This document shows, piece by piece, positions 53,959 to 63,200 of a stretch of DNA of 64,000 nt. Under the pieces are notes generated by a model that was not told where the DNA came from, did not search any database, and saw nothing but the letters and a program-made list of their open reading frames with translations. The stretch spans positions 4,358,000 to 4,421,999 of the forward strand of contig NZ_AP025305.1 of the NCBI RefSeq assembly GCF_036492635.1. The letters run 5' to 3'. Every line of letters begins with the position of its first letter. Positions within the stretch are counted from its first letter, which is position 1. The position numbers and the translations under genes were made by a program. This DNA comes from Aureibacter tunicatorum (GTDB lineage Bacteria; Bacteroidota; Bacteroidia; Cytophagales; Cyclobacteriaceae).

Positions 53959-56301
53959 ATGAAAGAAACCATCGATAAAAAAACGAAAGCGAAAAGCAAA
54001 ATTCCTTTTTATAAAAAATTCATTCTAATCTCATGGTGTATTTTTTTACTGGGAATAGCCTCTGTATATGGCATTTTTTGGATGATCCGACATGATGTGA
54101 ATGGCTGGTTTGGCGGTTTGCCCACGTACGAGCAACTTGAAAACCCTAAAAGCGACTTAGCTTCAGAGCTTTATTCATCCGATGGAGTATTATTAGGGAA
54201 ATACTTCAGAGTGCATAGAAGCCAAGTTGGGTATGACGAAATCTCTCCAAATATCAAAAATGCATTGATTGCTACCGAGGATAATGTATTCTTTGAACAT
54301 GCTGGAATATCTTTAAGAGCATTGTATAGAGTACTATGGTATTCAGCTATACTAAGACAAGATGCAGGAGGAGGAAGTACCATTTCTCAACAGTTAGCTA
54401 AAAATCTATTTCAAACAAGAGATGACTTAGAAGGTAGTCTTGCTGAAATAGATTGGAGAATCGGACTTGTTATCGCCAAATTAAAAGAATGGGTTGTTGC
54501 CGTACAACTTGAAACTAGTTATACTAAAGAAGAAATCATGGCGATGTATCTTAATACTGTCTTTTTTGGAAGCAATTCCTACGGTATTGAAGTTGCATCT
54601 CAAACCTTTTTCAATAAACCTCAAAACTTGTTGACAGTAGAAGAAGCTGCGTTATTAGTAGGTCTTGTTCAAAGACCTAGTGGATACAATCCTAACAGAT
54701 ATCCTAAAGCTGCAAAAACAAGAAGAAATACGGTACTTAATCAAATGGAAAAATATGGCTATTTGGCTGAGGCAAAATGTGATTCTTTGAAGGAGCTACC
54801 TATAAAACTTGACTATAAAGTCAAGAACCATAATTATGGCTTAGCCACTTATTTTAGATCAGTAATTAGAGATGAGCTGATGAAATGGACTAAAGACAAT
54901 AATTATGACCTTTGGGAAGATGGCTTGAAAATATACACTACTATTGATAGTCGTATGCAAGAATATGCCGAACAGGCTGTTGAAGAGCATATGAAAGCAT
55001 TGCAAACGAAATTTGACACGCAAAGCAAAGGAAGGACTCCATGGATAGATGACAAAGGCAAGCCAATTCCAAACTTCATCGAGTCTGAAATCAAAAGAAC
55101 GCAAACCTACAGAGATCTAAAACGATCGTTTGATGGCGACTCGGTAAAAATTTGGCAAGCACTTAAAAAACCAAAGGACATGACTGTATTTTCATGGAAT
55201 GGAGATATTGATACAACTATGAGTTCTTTGGACTCACTTAAATATTATAAAAAGTTCCTTCATACTGGGTTTATGGCAATGGATCCGCATAATGGAGAGG
55301 TAAAAGCTTGGGTAGGTGGCATCAACCACAAATACTTCAAGTACGATCATGTGAAATACGGAAAAAGACAACCTGGATCGACCTTCAAGCCAATCGTATA
55401 TGCCGCTGCTATCGACAATGGCTACTCTCCATGCTATGAAGTAGTGGATGCTCCTGTAACATTCCCTATGCCTAATCAAGATCCACCCACTTGGACGCCT
55501 CAAAACTCCAACAGCAAATTCTCTGGAGAAGTGATGACACTAAGACAAGCGATGGCAAGATCGATCAACTCTATCACTGCTTTTGTCATGAGCAAAATCG
55601 GTCCTCAAACTGTTGTTAACTATGCCAAAAGACTAGGAATTTCCAGTCCGCTAGAACCTGTACCTTCGCTTTGTCTGGGCGTTAGCGATGTTTCTATCTA
55701 CGAACTCATAGGCGCTTACTCTACATTTGTCAACCGAGGAGTTTACACTCAACCAAGGTTCATCACAAAGATCGAAGATAAAAATGGTACAGTGCTTCAA
55801 GAGTTTCCAGCCATTACCAAAGAAGCTCTTAATGAAGAAACAGCTTATATGATGTTGTATATGCTTCGTGGAACGACTGAAGAAATAGGTGGAACGGGTC
55901 AAGGCGTTGGTTGGGAACTAAAAAGAGACAACGAACTAGGAGGCAAGACAGGTACTACTCAAAACGCGTCCGATGGATGGTTCATGGGAGTAACTAAAGA
56001 CTTGGTCGCTGGAGCTTGGACTGGTGGAGAAAATAGGTCTGTGCACTTTAGAAGTTGGGTTGACGGACAGGGAGCCCGAACAGCGATGCCTATATGGAAA
56101 ATATTCATGACTAAAGTGTATGCTGACAAAGAGCTAGATGTGGAAAAAGGAGCTTTCCCTAGACCTCGTAAACTATCTAAAGAAATTGACTGCAATATTT
56201 TCCAAATGCAAAATATGGTAAATGATTCAACACTCATGAATGACTCAACAATGTTGCTTTACGAGCCTGTTGAAGAAGTTGATCTAGACGATATTCAATA
56301 A
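53959..56301 (+). CDS. Class A penicillin-binding protein 1A
   Basis: This 780-residue bifunctional murein synthase has one membrane helix (about 25-45). A glycosyltransferase domain follows (EDNVFFEHAGI with catalytic Glu, GGGSTISQQLAKNLF), and then a transpeptidase domain with Ser474-T-F-K, SIN and KTGTT. It polymerises and cross-links peptidoglycan at the outer face of the inner membrane. It is cotranscribed with the sprE-like gene by position (21-base gap). Confidence 0.95.
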   Translation: MKETIDKKTKAKSKIPFYKKFILISWCIFLLGIASVYGIFWMIRHDVNGWFGGLPTYEQLENPKSDLASELYSSDGVLLGKYFRVHRSQVGYDEISPNIKNALIATEDNVFFEHAGISLRALYRVLWYSAILRQDAGGGSTISQQLAKNLFQTRDDLEGSLAEIDWRIGLVIAKLKEWVVAVQLETSYTKEEIMAMYLNTVFFGSNSYGIEVASQTFFNKPQNLLTVEEAALLVGLVQRPSGYNPNRYPKAAKTRRNTVLNQMEKYGYLAEAKCDSLKELPIKLDYKVKNHNYGLATYFRSVIRDELMKWTKDNNYDLWEDGLKIYTTIDSRMQEYAEQAVEEHMKALQTKFDTQSKGRTPWIDDKGKPIPNFIESEIKRTQTYRDLKRSFDGDSVKIWQALKKPKDMTVFSWNGDIDTTMSSLDSLKYYKKFLHTGFMAMDPHNGEVKAWVGGINHKYFKYDHVKYGKRQPGSTFKPIVYAAAIDNGYSPCYEVVDAPVTFPMPNQDPPTWTPQNSNSKFSGEVMTLRQAMARSINSITAFVMSKIGPQTVVNYAKRLGISSPLEPVPSLCLGVSDVSIYELIGAYSTFVNRGVYTQPRFITKIEDKNGTVLQEFPAITKEALNEETAYMMLYMLRGTTEEIGGTGQGVGWELKRDNELGGKTGTTQNASDGWFMGVTKDLVAGAWTGGENRSVHFRSWVDGQGARTAMPIWKIFMTKVYADKELDVEKGAFPRPRKLSKEIDCNIFQMQNMVNDSTLMNDSTMLLYEPVEEVDLDDIQ

Positions 56302-56325
56302 CAAAATATTTTACTTGAATGAACC

Positions 56326-56360
56326 AAACGGATATCAATTGATATCCGTTTTTTTATTTT
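56326..56360 (+). terminator. Terminator after the PBP1A gene
   Basis: A 26-bp perfect palindrome (56326-56351) forms a long stem with an AATT centre and is followed by a T run. It separates the sprE-pbp operon from uvrC. Confidence 0.85.
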
Positions 56361-56385
56361 AAAGATTTGCCTATTTTTCTAAAAT

Positions 56386-58185
56386 ATGGATAGAACAAGA
56401 TATACCAGAGAACAAATAAACACACTTCCAAACAACCCTGGAATTTATCAATACTACAACTCAAAAGACGAAATCATCTATGTAGGAAAGGCTAAGAATA
56501 TAAAGAAAAGGGTTCAAAGCTATTTTTTGAATAAGAACAACCATAATCGAAAAACGCTTCGAATGGTAAGTGAAATTTCTTATCTAGAGATAATCATTGT
56601 AAACTCGGAGTTGGATGCATTGTTGCTCGAAAACAACCTAATCAAAAGCTATCAACCCAAATACAACATTCAATTAAAAGACGACAAATCATATCCATAT
56701 ATACTTATCACCAATGATCCATTTCCAAAAGTCTATCCTACAAGACAAGTGGAAAAGGGTAAAGGGCACTACTTTGGTCCATACTCGAATGTAAAAGCGA
56801 TGAATACCATTCTAGAGCTTTTTCGAGAGATATTCCATATCAGAACATGCAAACTAAACCTAACCGAAAGAAACATAGCCCAAGGGAAATTTGAAGTTTG
56901 CTTGGAATATCACATTGGCAAATGCAAGGCTCCTTGTGTCGGTAAAATCAACAAAGAGGAATATCAAAAAGAAATTGATCAAGTTATTCACATTCTCAAA
57001 GGTCATATCGGCCCTGCAAAACAATTTTTCAAAGAAGCAATGCTTGATGCGGCTTCAAAGCTTGAATTTGAACAAGCAGAACTTTACAAACAGCAATTGC
57101 TATCATTGGAAAAATTCCAAGCAAAAACAGTTATCACAACTACCAAATTGACCGATCTGGAAGTTTTCACAATTGTATCTGACGAAAAGTACGCATACAT
57201 CAACTTCATGAGCATCATAGATGGAGCGATCAAATACAGCAAAACTATCCAAGCCCAATACAAGCTTGAAGAAAGCGAGGAGGAGATTCTTAAGCTCTTT
57301 ATCATTGAAATTCAAGAAGAATACAAAAGTGAATGCAAAGAAATCCTTAGCAATATCAATATTAGCGAATTTGGAGATTATTTAATCACTGTTCCAAAAA
57401 TTGGAGATAAAAAGAAGCTTGTAGAACTGTCTGTAAAAAATGCCTTGTTCTATAAAAAAGAAAGACTTAATCAAAAAGCTCAATCAAGACAAGACGATAA
57501 CAGAATTCTGAAAACGGCCGCTCAGGATTTAAGGCTTACGACATTGCCTAGACATATAGAGTGCTTTGACAACTCCAATATCCAAGGAACAAACCCTGTG
57601 GCCTCAATGGTTTGCTTCAAAAATGGGAAACCTTCTAAAAAGGATTACCGTCATTTCAATATTAAGACAGTCATAGGACCTAATGATTTTGATTCGATGA
57701 CTGAAATTGTGCAACGACGATACTCGCGACTTATCAGAGAGAATATTCCTCTGCCAGATTTAATTGTCATTGATGGTGGAAAAGGTCAGCTAAATGCTGC
57801 AGTGAAAGCATTAAAAGAACTGAACATATATACAAAAATCCCAATCATAGGAATTGCCAAAAGACTTGAGGAACTATACTATCCAGAGGATTCTTTTCCT
57901 CTCATGCTAAGTAAAAAATCGGAAACCCTCAAGCTCATTCAACAGCTTAGAGATGAAGCTCATAGATTTGCCATTACATTCCATAGAGACAAGCGAAGCA
58001 AATCAGCTATACAAAATGAATTCGACTCTATTAAAGGCATTGGAGAAAACACCATTACCGCTTTATTGAAAGCTTTCAAGTCAACTAAAAAGGTCAAAGA
58101 AGCCTCATTTGAGGAAATTAAAAAGGTCATAGGCGAGCATAAGGCCACGCTTATTACACAACATATAAAAAAAGGGCTCGAATAA
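56386..58185 (+). CDS. uvrC: Excinuclease ABC subunit C
   Basis: This 599-residue nucleotide-excision-repair nuclease makes both incisions next to DNA lesions. It has an N-terminal GIY-YIG domain (GIYQYYN, IIYVGKAKNIKKR), a UVR motif (about 205-240), an RNase H-like domain with CFDNSNIQG and VIDGGKGQL, and a C-terminal HhH region. Single gene. Confidence 0.97.
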   Translation: MDRTRYTREQINTLPNNPGIYQYYNSKDEIIYVGKAKNIKKRVQSYFLNKNNHNRKTLRMVSEISYLEIIIVNSELDALLLENNLIKSYQPKYNIQLKDDKSYPYILITNDPFPKVYPTRQVEKGKGHYFGPYSNVKAMNTILELFREIFHIRTCKLNLTERNIAQGKFEVCLEYHIGKCKAPCVGKINKEEYQKEIDQVIHILKGHIGPAKQFFKEAMLDAASKLEFEQAELYKQQLLSLEKFQAKTVITTTKLTDLEVFTIVSDEKYAYINFMSIIDGAIKYSKTIQAQYKLEESEEEILKLFIIEIQEEYKSECKEILSNINISEFGDYLITVPKIGDKKKLVELSVKNALFYKKERLNQKAQSRQDDNRILKTAAQDLRLTTLPRHIECFDNSNIQGTNPVASMVCFKNGKPSKKDYRHFNIKTVIGPNDFDSMTEIVQRRYSRLIRENIPLPDLIVIDGGKGQLNAAVKALKELNIYTKIPIIGIAKRLEELYYPEDSFPLMLSKKSETLKLIQQLRDEAHRFAITFHRDKRSKSAIQNEFDSIKGIGENTITALLKAFKSTKKVKEASFEEIKKVIGEHKATLITQHIKKGLE

Positions 58186-58198
58186 ATTCGGCCCTTTT
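58170..58198. terminator. Bidirectional terminator inside the end of uvrC
   Basis: A stem formed by AAGGGC-(U)-CGAA and UUCG-GCCCUU (one bulge) spans the uvrC stop codon. On the minus strand it is followed by a U run and closes the gldKLMN operon. On the plus strand a shorter UUUU follows. Confidence 0.7.
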
Positions 58199-58225
58199 CC
58201 TAAAAGAATTATATCAGGTGTGTTA

Positions 58226-59050
58226 TTAAAATTCCCAAAGGTTGTGTTCCATTTCCATCATCTTGAATTCCTCTTCCTGACTTGCGAAAAGAGCTCTCTT
58301 CGTAGTAGGATAAATTTCTTCAAGCGACAAATCATCAGGATTTGATACCTTTATGATTCTAGCGTGGAATTGTCTTAATAAAAACGCATCAGCAAGATTC
58401 AAATGATAGTTTTCATTCTTTCTATTATACCAGATAGCATCATCTGGGTTAGATCTGAACAATGACTCAAGATCCTTGTACTTGAAGAAGCCTACAGGCT
58501 CATCCAATGGAGTATCATCCGGATCTTTATCTCTTGCTGGCAACCACATGCATACAGACTGGATATCAAAATAAAGTCTAGATCTTTTGCGATCGAAGAT
58601 CACATCTTCCATAATTTCCAATACTGAGAACGAGTTAGCGAAATAGTATGGATTAGAAGTAACTTCTTCTTCAGAAGAATCACCCCAATCATCACCTTCG
58701 CTTGCCCACTCATCATCTTCGTCTTCAAATACCGGCAAAGAGATATTCTTGATGAACTGCTCTTTAGGCATTCTTTTGTTCAACGAATCACTAGTGTATA
58801 CAGGCAAAGCACCTTCCAACACAGCGTCAATTATGAATTGAGTGATTTCATTATTTTTTGAAAAGAAAGGCTTGTTCTGCTTTTCTTTCAAATCCATTCT
58901 TCTCCAAACTCTCTTTCTATACAGCTGATCATGTTTGCTGATCGGCAATACTGAGTTTTGATTATAAGTATCAGTCTCTTCTTGTGCCATCGCTGGTGCC
59001 AACACCATCAATGACATAACAAAAGTGAATGCATATTTTATTAAACTCAT
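58226..59050 (-). CDS. gldN: Gliding motility / type IX secretion protein GldN
   Basis: This 274-residue periplasmic protein (signal peptide cleaved near AMAQE) forms, with GldK, the ring under the outer-membrane translocon. It has the family features of the start DLKEKQNKPFFSKN and the block DAFLLRQFHARIIKVSNPDDLSLEEI near the C-terminus. It is last in the gldK-L-M-N order, 37 bases after gldM. Confidence 0.93.
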   Translation of the reverse strand: MSLIKYAFTFVMSLMVLAPAMAQEETDTYNQNSVLPISKHDQLYRKRVWRRMDLKEKQNKPFFSKNNEITQFIIDAVLEGALPVYTSDSLNKRMPKEQFIKNISLPVFEDEDDEWASEGDDWGDSSEEEVTSNPYYFANSFSVLEIMEDVIFDRKRSRLYFDIQSVCMWLPARDKDPDDTPLDEPVGFFKYKDLESLFRSNPDDAIWYNRKNENYHLNLADAFLLRQFHARIIKVSNPDDLSLEEIYPTTKRALFASQEEEFKMMEMEHNLWEF

Positions 59051-59087
59051 AACACTAATTTTAATAACACACCTATTTTTTAAATAA

Positions 59088-60692
59088 TTATCCTCCTATC
59101 GGAACAGACACGTAAATTGGTCTACCCATATTTACTACTTCACGTTGGTTACGGAAGTTCATTCTCTCTACTTTCTTCACGTCGATGAACAACATATCAC
59201 CAGGCTTAGCCATACCAGCAAGCTTAGAAATATCAGCGTTAGTTCCAGTGAATCTCATTCTACCACCTGGCTTCGGCTTGTTGTTTCTAGTCAAAGTCAC
59301 TTCCCACTCTGTTACTTTATATCTAGCATCTTTTGGCAAGAATTGCTTGAAAGTAGCATCAGAGATAGCAACAGCTTGGATCTGACGAGGACACTTCTTG
59401 AATCCTCTCTTAGAGTCAACAATTTTACCTTTTGATCTTACTTCTACATCCGGCTTAGGAACTGGTCTTACGTTGAATTTCTCAGTACCAATCTTGTTTC
59501 CAGCACTGCTTACAGTGATAGCAACTTGTTTACCTGTAGGAATAACAGTAACCAAACCTTTCTTAGCTCCTTTAGTAGTAGAAGCTCCAGTCGCAGTGAA
59601 TGAAGGGTTGTATTGCGTACCCAAAGCAGGAACTTGAATATTAAGCTCATTACCACAGTTCAAGTAAAGCGCTTGAATAGCAGCAGACTGAACTTGAATT
59701 ACTGGCTTAGCAACAAAATACTCAATGTCCTTCGTATAAGTAGTATCTCTACCACCTGGCAATTTCAAGCTAATTTCAGCTTTATAAGCTTTCTTAGCAA
59801 GACCATCTTTGTTATATCCACCACCAGCAGCAGTAAACTCTACAACACCTTGACCATCAGTTACAGGAATAGACTTTCCTCCAACTTTCATCGTAGGCTG
59901 AATACTCGATGAGAAAGCTGCCATAAATAGCTTTGCTTTATATTTCGTTCCAGCAGCTACTACTCTAGCTTCAGGATTTACCATTGGTAAAATTTCATCA
60001 AACTTTAATTGCTTCGCTCCTACTTCTTGAGCTAAAGCATTCAAAGCTTCAGTCTCCTGAGATAAAACCTCAGTTTTAAACTGTGAGATAGTAGCTATAG
60101 CAGCAGCCATAGGTGTTGCTTGAAAGTTCAACTGAGAGAAGTCTTTATTTCTTTGCTCTTTATTATCCTTAAAGCTAGGGTGATCCTTAGCATCTAAAGC
60201 AATGTTAGTAAGAGTCGGAGCATTTTGAACACCTTCAGTCTCTTTAGTTAAAAGCGCAGTATAAGCATTAAGATCACTTTGTAATTCTTTACCTCTACCT
60301 TTTACAATCATTAAGTTAGCTACCTGATCTTCATTAGTCAAACCAGTCGGCTTTCCAGTTTCATCTCTTCCACCAGTTACTTCAATGATTTCGTCTTTAT
60401 AAGCATCAAGCTTTCCTATAATTTCTCCTGTAGCTTTACGAATCGCAGCTGCTTTTTCTAAAACTACTACATCATCTGCACGATTACCAGAATCTTCTAC
60501 AGCTTTTGCGATACCTTCCTTAGTACCATTATTTTTTGTACTTGTTTCTATAGCTGACTTTTCTAAGCTTTCACTCAAGAACAAAAATTTATCAATAACA
60601 GAGCTACTTACCTGTAGGGCTAACAACGCTAGTAGTACAAGGTACATTAGCCCGATAAGCCTCTGCCGTGGGGTTTCTTTTCCTCCTGCCAT
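59088..60692 (-). CDS. gldM: Gliding motility / type IX secretion motor protein GldM
   Basis: This 534-residue inner-membrane protein has one N-terminal helix (LIGLMYLVLLALLALQVSSS, about 11-30), whose conserved residues use the proton gradient with GldL. Its periplasmic domains reach GldK/N. The ending YVSVPIGG and repeated Ig-like blocks fit the family. It is separated from gldL by 49 bases. Confidence 0.95.
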   Translation of the reverse strand: MAGGKETPRQRLIGLMYLVLLALLALQVSSSVIDKFLFLSESLEKSAIETSTKNNGTKEGIAKAVEDSGNRADDVVVLEKAAAIRKATGEIIGKLDAYKDEIIEVTGGRDETGKPTGLTNEDQVANLMIVKGRGKELQSDLNAYTALLTKETEGVQNAPTLTNIALDAKDHPSFKDNKEQRNKDFSQLNFQATPMAAAIATISQFKTEVLSQETEALNALAQEVGAKQLKFDEILPMVNPEARVVAAGTKYKAKLFMAAFSSSIQPTMKVGGKSIPVTDGQGVVEFTAAGGGYNKDGLAKKAYKAEISLKLPGGRDTTYTKDIEYFVAKPVIQVQSAAIQALYLNCGNELNIQVPALGTQYNPSFTATGASTTKGAKKGLVTVIPTGKQVAITVSSAGNKIGTEKFNVRPVPKPDVEVRSKGKIVDSKRGFKKCPRQIQAVAISDATFKQFLPKDARYKVTEWEVTLTRNNKPKPGGRMRFTGTNADISKLAGMAKPGDMLFIDVKKVERMNFRNQREVVNMGRPIYVSVPIGG

Positions 60693-60741
60693 CTTTTATA
60701 TAAATATTTAACGGTTAAACAAAAATTGATTAAATAAGAGA

Positions 60742-61569
60742 TTATCCTCTCATAGCATTCAACATGCTACCGTAAACATTATTCAATGATGACAAGTTGT
60801 TAGTCAACTTAGACATTTCACCTTGGAATTCTTGAGTTTCTCTAGCCGCTGTAGCCATATTCTCCATAGCAACTGTCAAGTTTCCGTAGAAGTTGTTCAT
60901 AGCTTTCAAGTGGTTGTTAGAATCCTTAAGTTCCATTTCATATACAGCATTCAATGCGCCCAAGTTCTTAGCGATTGACTGGATCTGCTGATGGTATTCT
61001 TTAGCTCCAGAAGAAGCAACATCCAAAGACTGAGCAGCAGACTTAGAAGCTTGCGCCATATGTCCCATAGCATCTCTAGAGATGTTAGTGATTTCAGCCA
61101 AAGCACCTGAAGCTTTCTTTACATTCTCAGTATAAGCTTGAGTAGCACCGAACGCGTCACCCAAAGAAGACATTTTATTTACTGAAGTAGACAAGTTTTG
61201 AATACCTCTACCAAGGCTATCGATCAATTCAGGACCTACTTTAGAGTTAGTCAACATGTTGTCCAACTGACCAGCTACGCCAGCACCAGCTGCAGCATTG
61301 TTTCTAGCAGGAGCTTTAGCACCGCTTTCAGGATCCAACTCAGGATATACTAATGACCAATCTGGCTCTTCGTGTTGTGGTTGGAAAGCAAATAGTAAGA
61401 AGATCAACGCTTCTGTACCCATACCAACGATAAGCATTTCTCCAGCTCCTTCCCAGTGCATCAACTTGAAAAGCGCTCCCAAAATTACAACTGAAGCACC
61501 CACACCTGTGATGATTGGCGCAATTTTAGCATAGAAATGATCTACGAATCCTCCTTTTTTCTTACTCAT
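60742..61569 (-). CDS. gldL: Gliding motility / type IX secretion motor protein GldL
   Basis: This 275-residue protein has two membrane helices (about 15-35 and 40-58), with the conserved Glu in the second helix (GAGEMLIVGMGTEALIF). A cytoplasmic helical, coiled-coil tail follows, with many Ser/Ala/Gln heptads. GldL pentamers surround a GldM dimer and rotate it using the proton-motive force. It lies 137 bases after gldK. Confidence 0.95.
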   Translation of the reverse strand: MSKKKGGFVDHFYAKIAPIITGVGASVVILGALFKLMHWEGAGEMLIVGMGTEALIFLLFAFQPQHEEPDWSLVYPELDPESGAKAPARNNAAAGAGVAGQLDNMLTNSKVGPELIDSLGRGIQNLSTSVNKMSSLGDAFGATQAYTENVKKASGALAEITNISRDAMGHMAQASKSAAQSLDVASSGAKEYHQQIQSIAKNLGALNAVYEMELKDSNNHLKAMNNFYGNLTVAMENMATAARETQEFQGEMSKLTNNLSSLNNVYGSMLNAMRG

Positions 61570-61706
61570 TTTTCTGATACGTTTATAGTTTACTAATTAA
61601 TTTCTTTATGTAGCAATCCCGTGAGCTTAGGCGATAGTTCGCCCAAAACTTAGGATTAATTTTCAATATTTTTAAAAAAGCTTGATGTATAGACAACAAG
61701 AGTCTG

Positions 61707-62726
61707 TTATCTACCAAGATATGTCATAGCGCAACGGAATCCGATATAAGATCTTGTAGAATCCTTGAACTCATAAGTTCTTGTACCCGTCTCCAAGTAA
61801 TAAGAAATATCTTTCCAAGATCCACCTCTTACTACCTTCTTAGGCTCGTTGTCATCCCAGTAGGTCGGGTTCATATCCCATACCAATGGAACCGCAGCTG
61901 GATTATAAGCATCTTCAACCCACTCAGAAACATTACCTGACATTTCGTAAAGACCGAAGTCATTTGGCAAAAATGAGTAAACTGGAGCTGTATAAGCAAA
62001 TCCGTCATCGTAATAGTTACCTCTACCAGGCTTGAAGTTAGCTAAAAGACATCCTTTAGTATTTCTAACATAAGGACCTCCCCATGGATATTTACCCATA
62101 TCTCTTCCGCCTCTAGCAGCATATTCCCATTCAGCTTCAGATGGCAACCTGAAGTTAGGCATCTCAAATTCTCCGTTTGAAGTTCTGTATTGATTTAGAT
62201 GTTCAGTTCTCCACTGGCAAAAGTATTTCGCAGCTTCCCAACTAACACCTACAACTGGATAGTCGTCATAAGCAGGGTGAGAGTAGTAGTAAGATACTAA
62301 AGGATCTCCTAGATGGTGAGAAAAATCTTGATTCCAAACAGTTGTATCCGGGTAATAAAGATCATAGATTCCTTCTTCTCCCAAAACACTTACTGAATCT
62401 TCCAACAAAGTATTAACAAATTGTCTATACTCATTATTAGTGATCTCCGAGTCGTCCATGTAGAACTGACCAATAGTCACTTGCTTGTTGAAGTTGTTTT
62501 GAGTAGACGGAACATCTTGATCAGCCTGTCCCATATGGAATGTTCCTGCCGGAATCGCAACCATACCATATGGCACCGACATATACCATCCTTCTCGTCC
62601 TTGAACTCCGATAAGCTCTCCTTTATCATCTACCGTCTTTCCTCCGAAAAGTCCGCAGCTTTGCAAAGAAAAAGCCAAAAGAGACCAAAGACAAAACATC
62701 CTTAGTAAACTAACACTTTTAATCAT
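61707..62726 (-). CDS. gldK: Gliding motility / type IX secretion lipoprotein GldK
   Basis: This 339-residue lipoprotein (LQSC, lipidated Cys near residue 23) has a formylglycine-generating-enzyme (SUMF1) fold, with IPAGTFHMGQAD, FRLPSEAEWEYAARGG, NVSEWVEDAY and FRCAMTYLG. The catalytic Cys pair of true enzymes is not retained, as usual for GldK. It forms the outer-membrane-associated ring with GldN. First gene of the operon. Confidence 0.95.
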   Translation of the reverse strand: MIKSVSLLRMFCLWSLLAFSLQSCGLFGGKTVDDKGELIGVQGREGWYMSVPYGMVAIPAGTFHMGQADQDVPSTQNNFNKQVTIGQFYMDDSEITNNEYRQFVNTLLEDSVSVLGEEGIYDLYYPDTTVWNQDFSHHLGDPLVSYYYSHPAYDDYPVVGVSWEAAKYFCQWRTEHLNQYRTSNGEFEMPNFRLPSEAEWEYAARGGRDMGKYPWGGPYVRNTKGCLLANFKPGRGNYYDDGFAYTAPVYSFLPNDFGLYEMSGNVSEWVEDAYNPAAVPLVWDMNPTYWDDNEPKKVVRGGSWKDISYYLETGTRTYEFKDSTRSYIGFRCAMTYLGR

Positions 62727-63200
62727 AACACCTATTTTTATTCTATTCCTTCCTATTTTATCTGAAACAGCTTAAACACACCTAAGTTCAGCAGATCAGA
62801 GAGACAAATAAAGCACAGCCTATGCGACCAACTTAATTTGTTATTTTGTTAATTTAAAAAATAATATTTTGCTTAACAACTTTTTATAAAAATAATTTAA
62901 AATAAAGTATTTAAAAATTTAAACACCTACCTTATAGTTGTTAGACCTTTTATTAACAATTATACTCTACAATATAAAACATCGTATATTGAACTACAAA
63001 TATTTAGTGAATATTTTTAGTTTTAGAGAAATATACAAAATTTTCAAGAGATAAAGTGTATTAAAATAGCAATACTAGCAAATAGCCAATAAATCATATA
63101 AAAATAATCAAAAAAAAATTCCTTCATAATGAAATGAAGGAATTTAGAATGATATATAGTTATATAGGTTTAATAGAAATCAAAAAGTCCAACAAAAACC
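62727..63200. other. Intergenic region upstream of gldK
   Basis: This 474-base, very AT-rich stretch should contain the gldKLMN promoter, but I found no element matching TAnnTTTG with TTTG at the right spacing. The right end holds the terminator of the porP-like gene at 63111-63145. Nothing else is recognised. Confidence 0.5.
63111..63145 (-). terminator. Terminator of the porP/sprF-like gene
   Basis: A 12-bp perfect stem (63116-63127 with 63134-63145) with a 6-base loop is followed on the minus strand by eight or more U residues. Confidence 0.85.
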
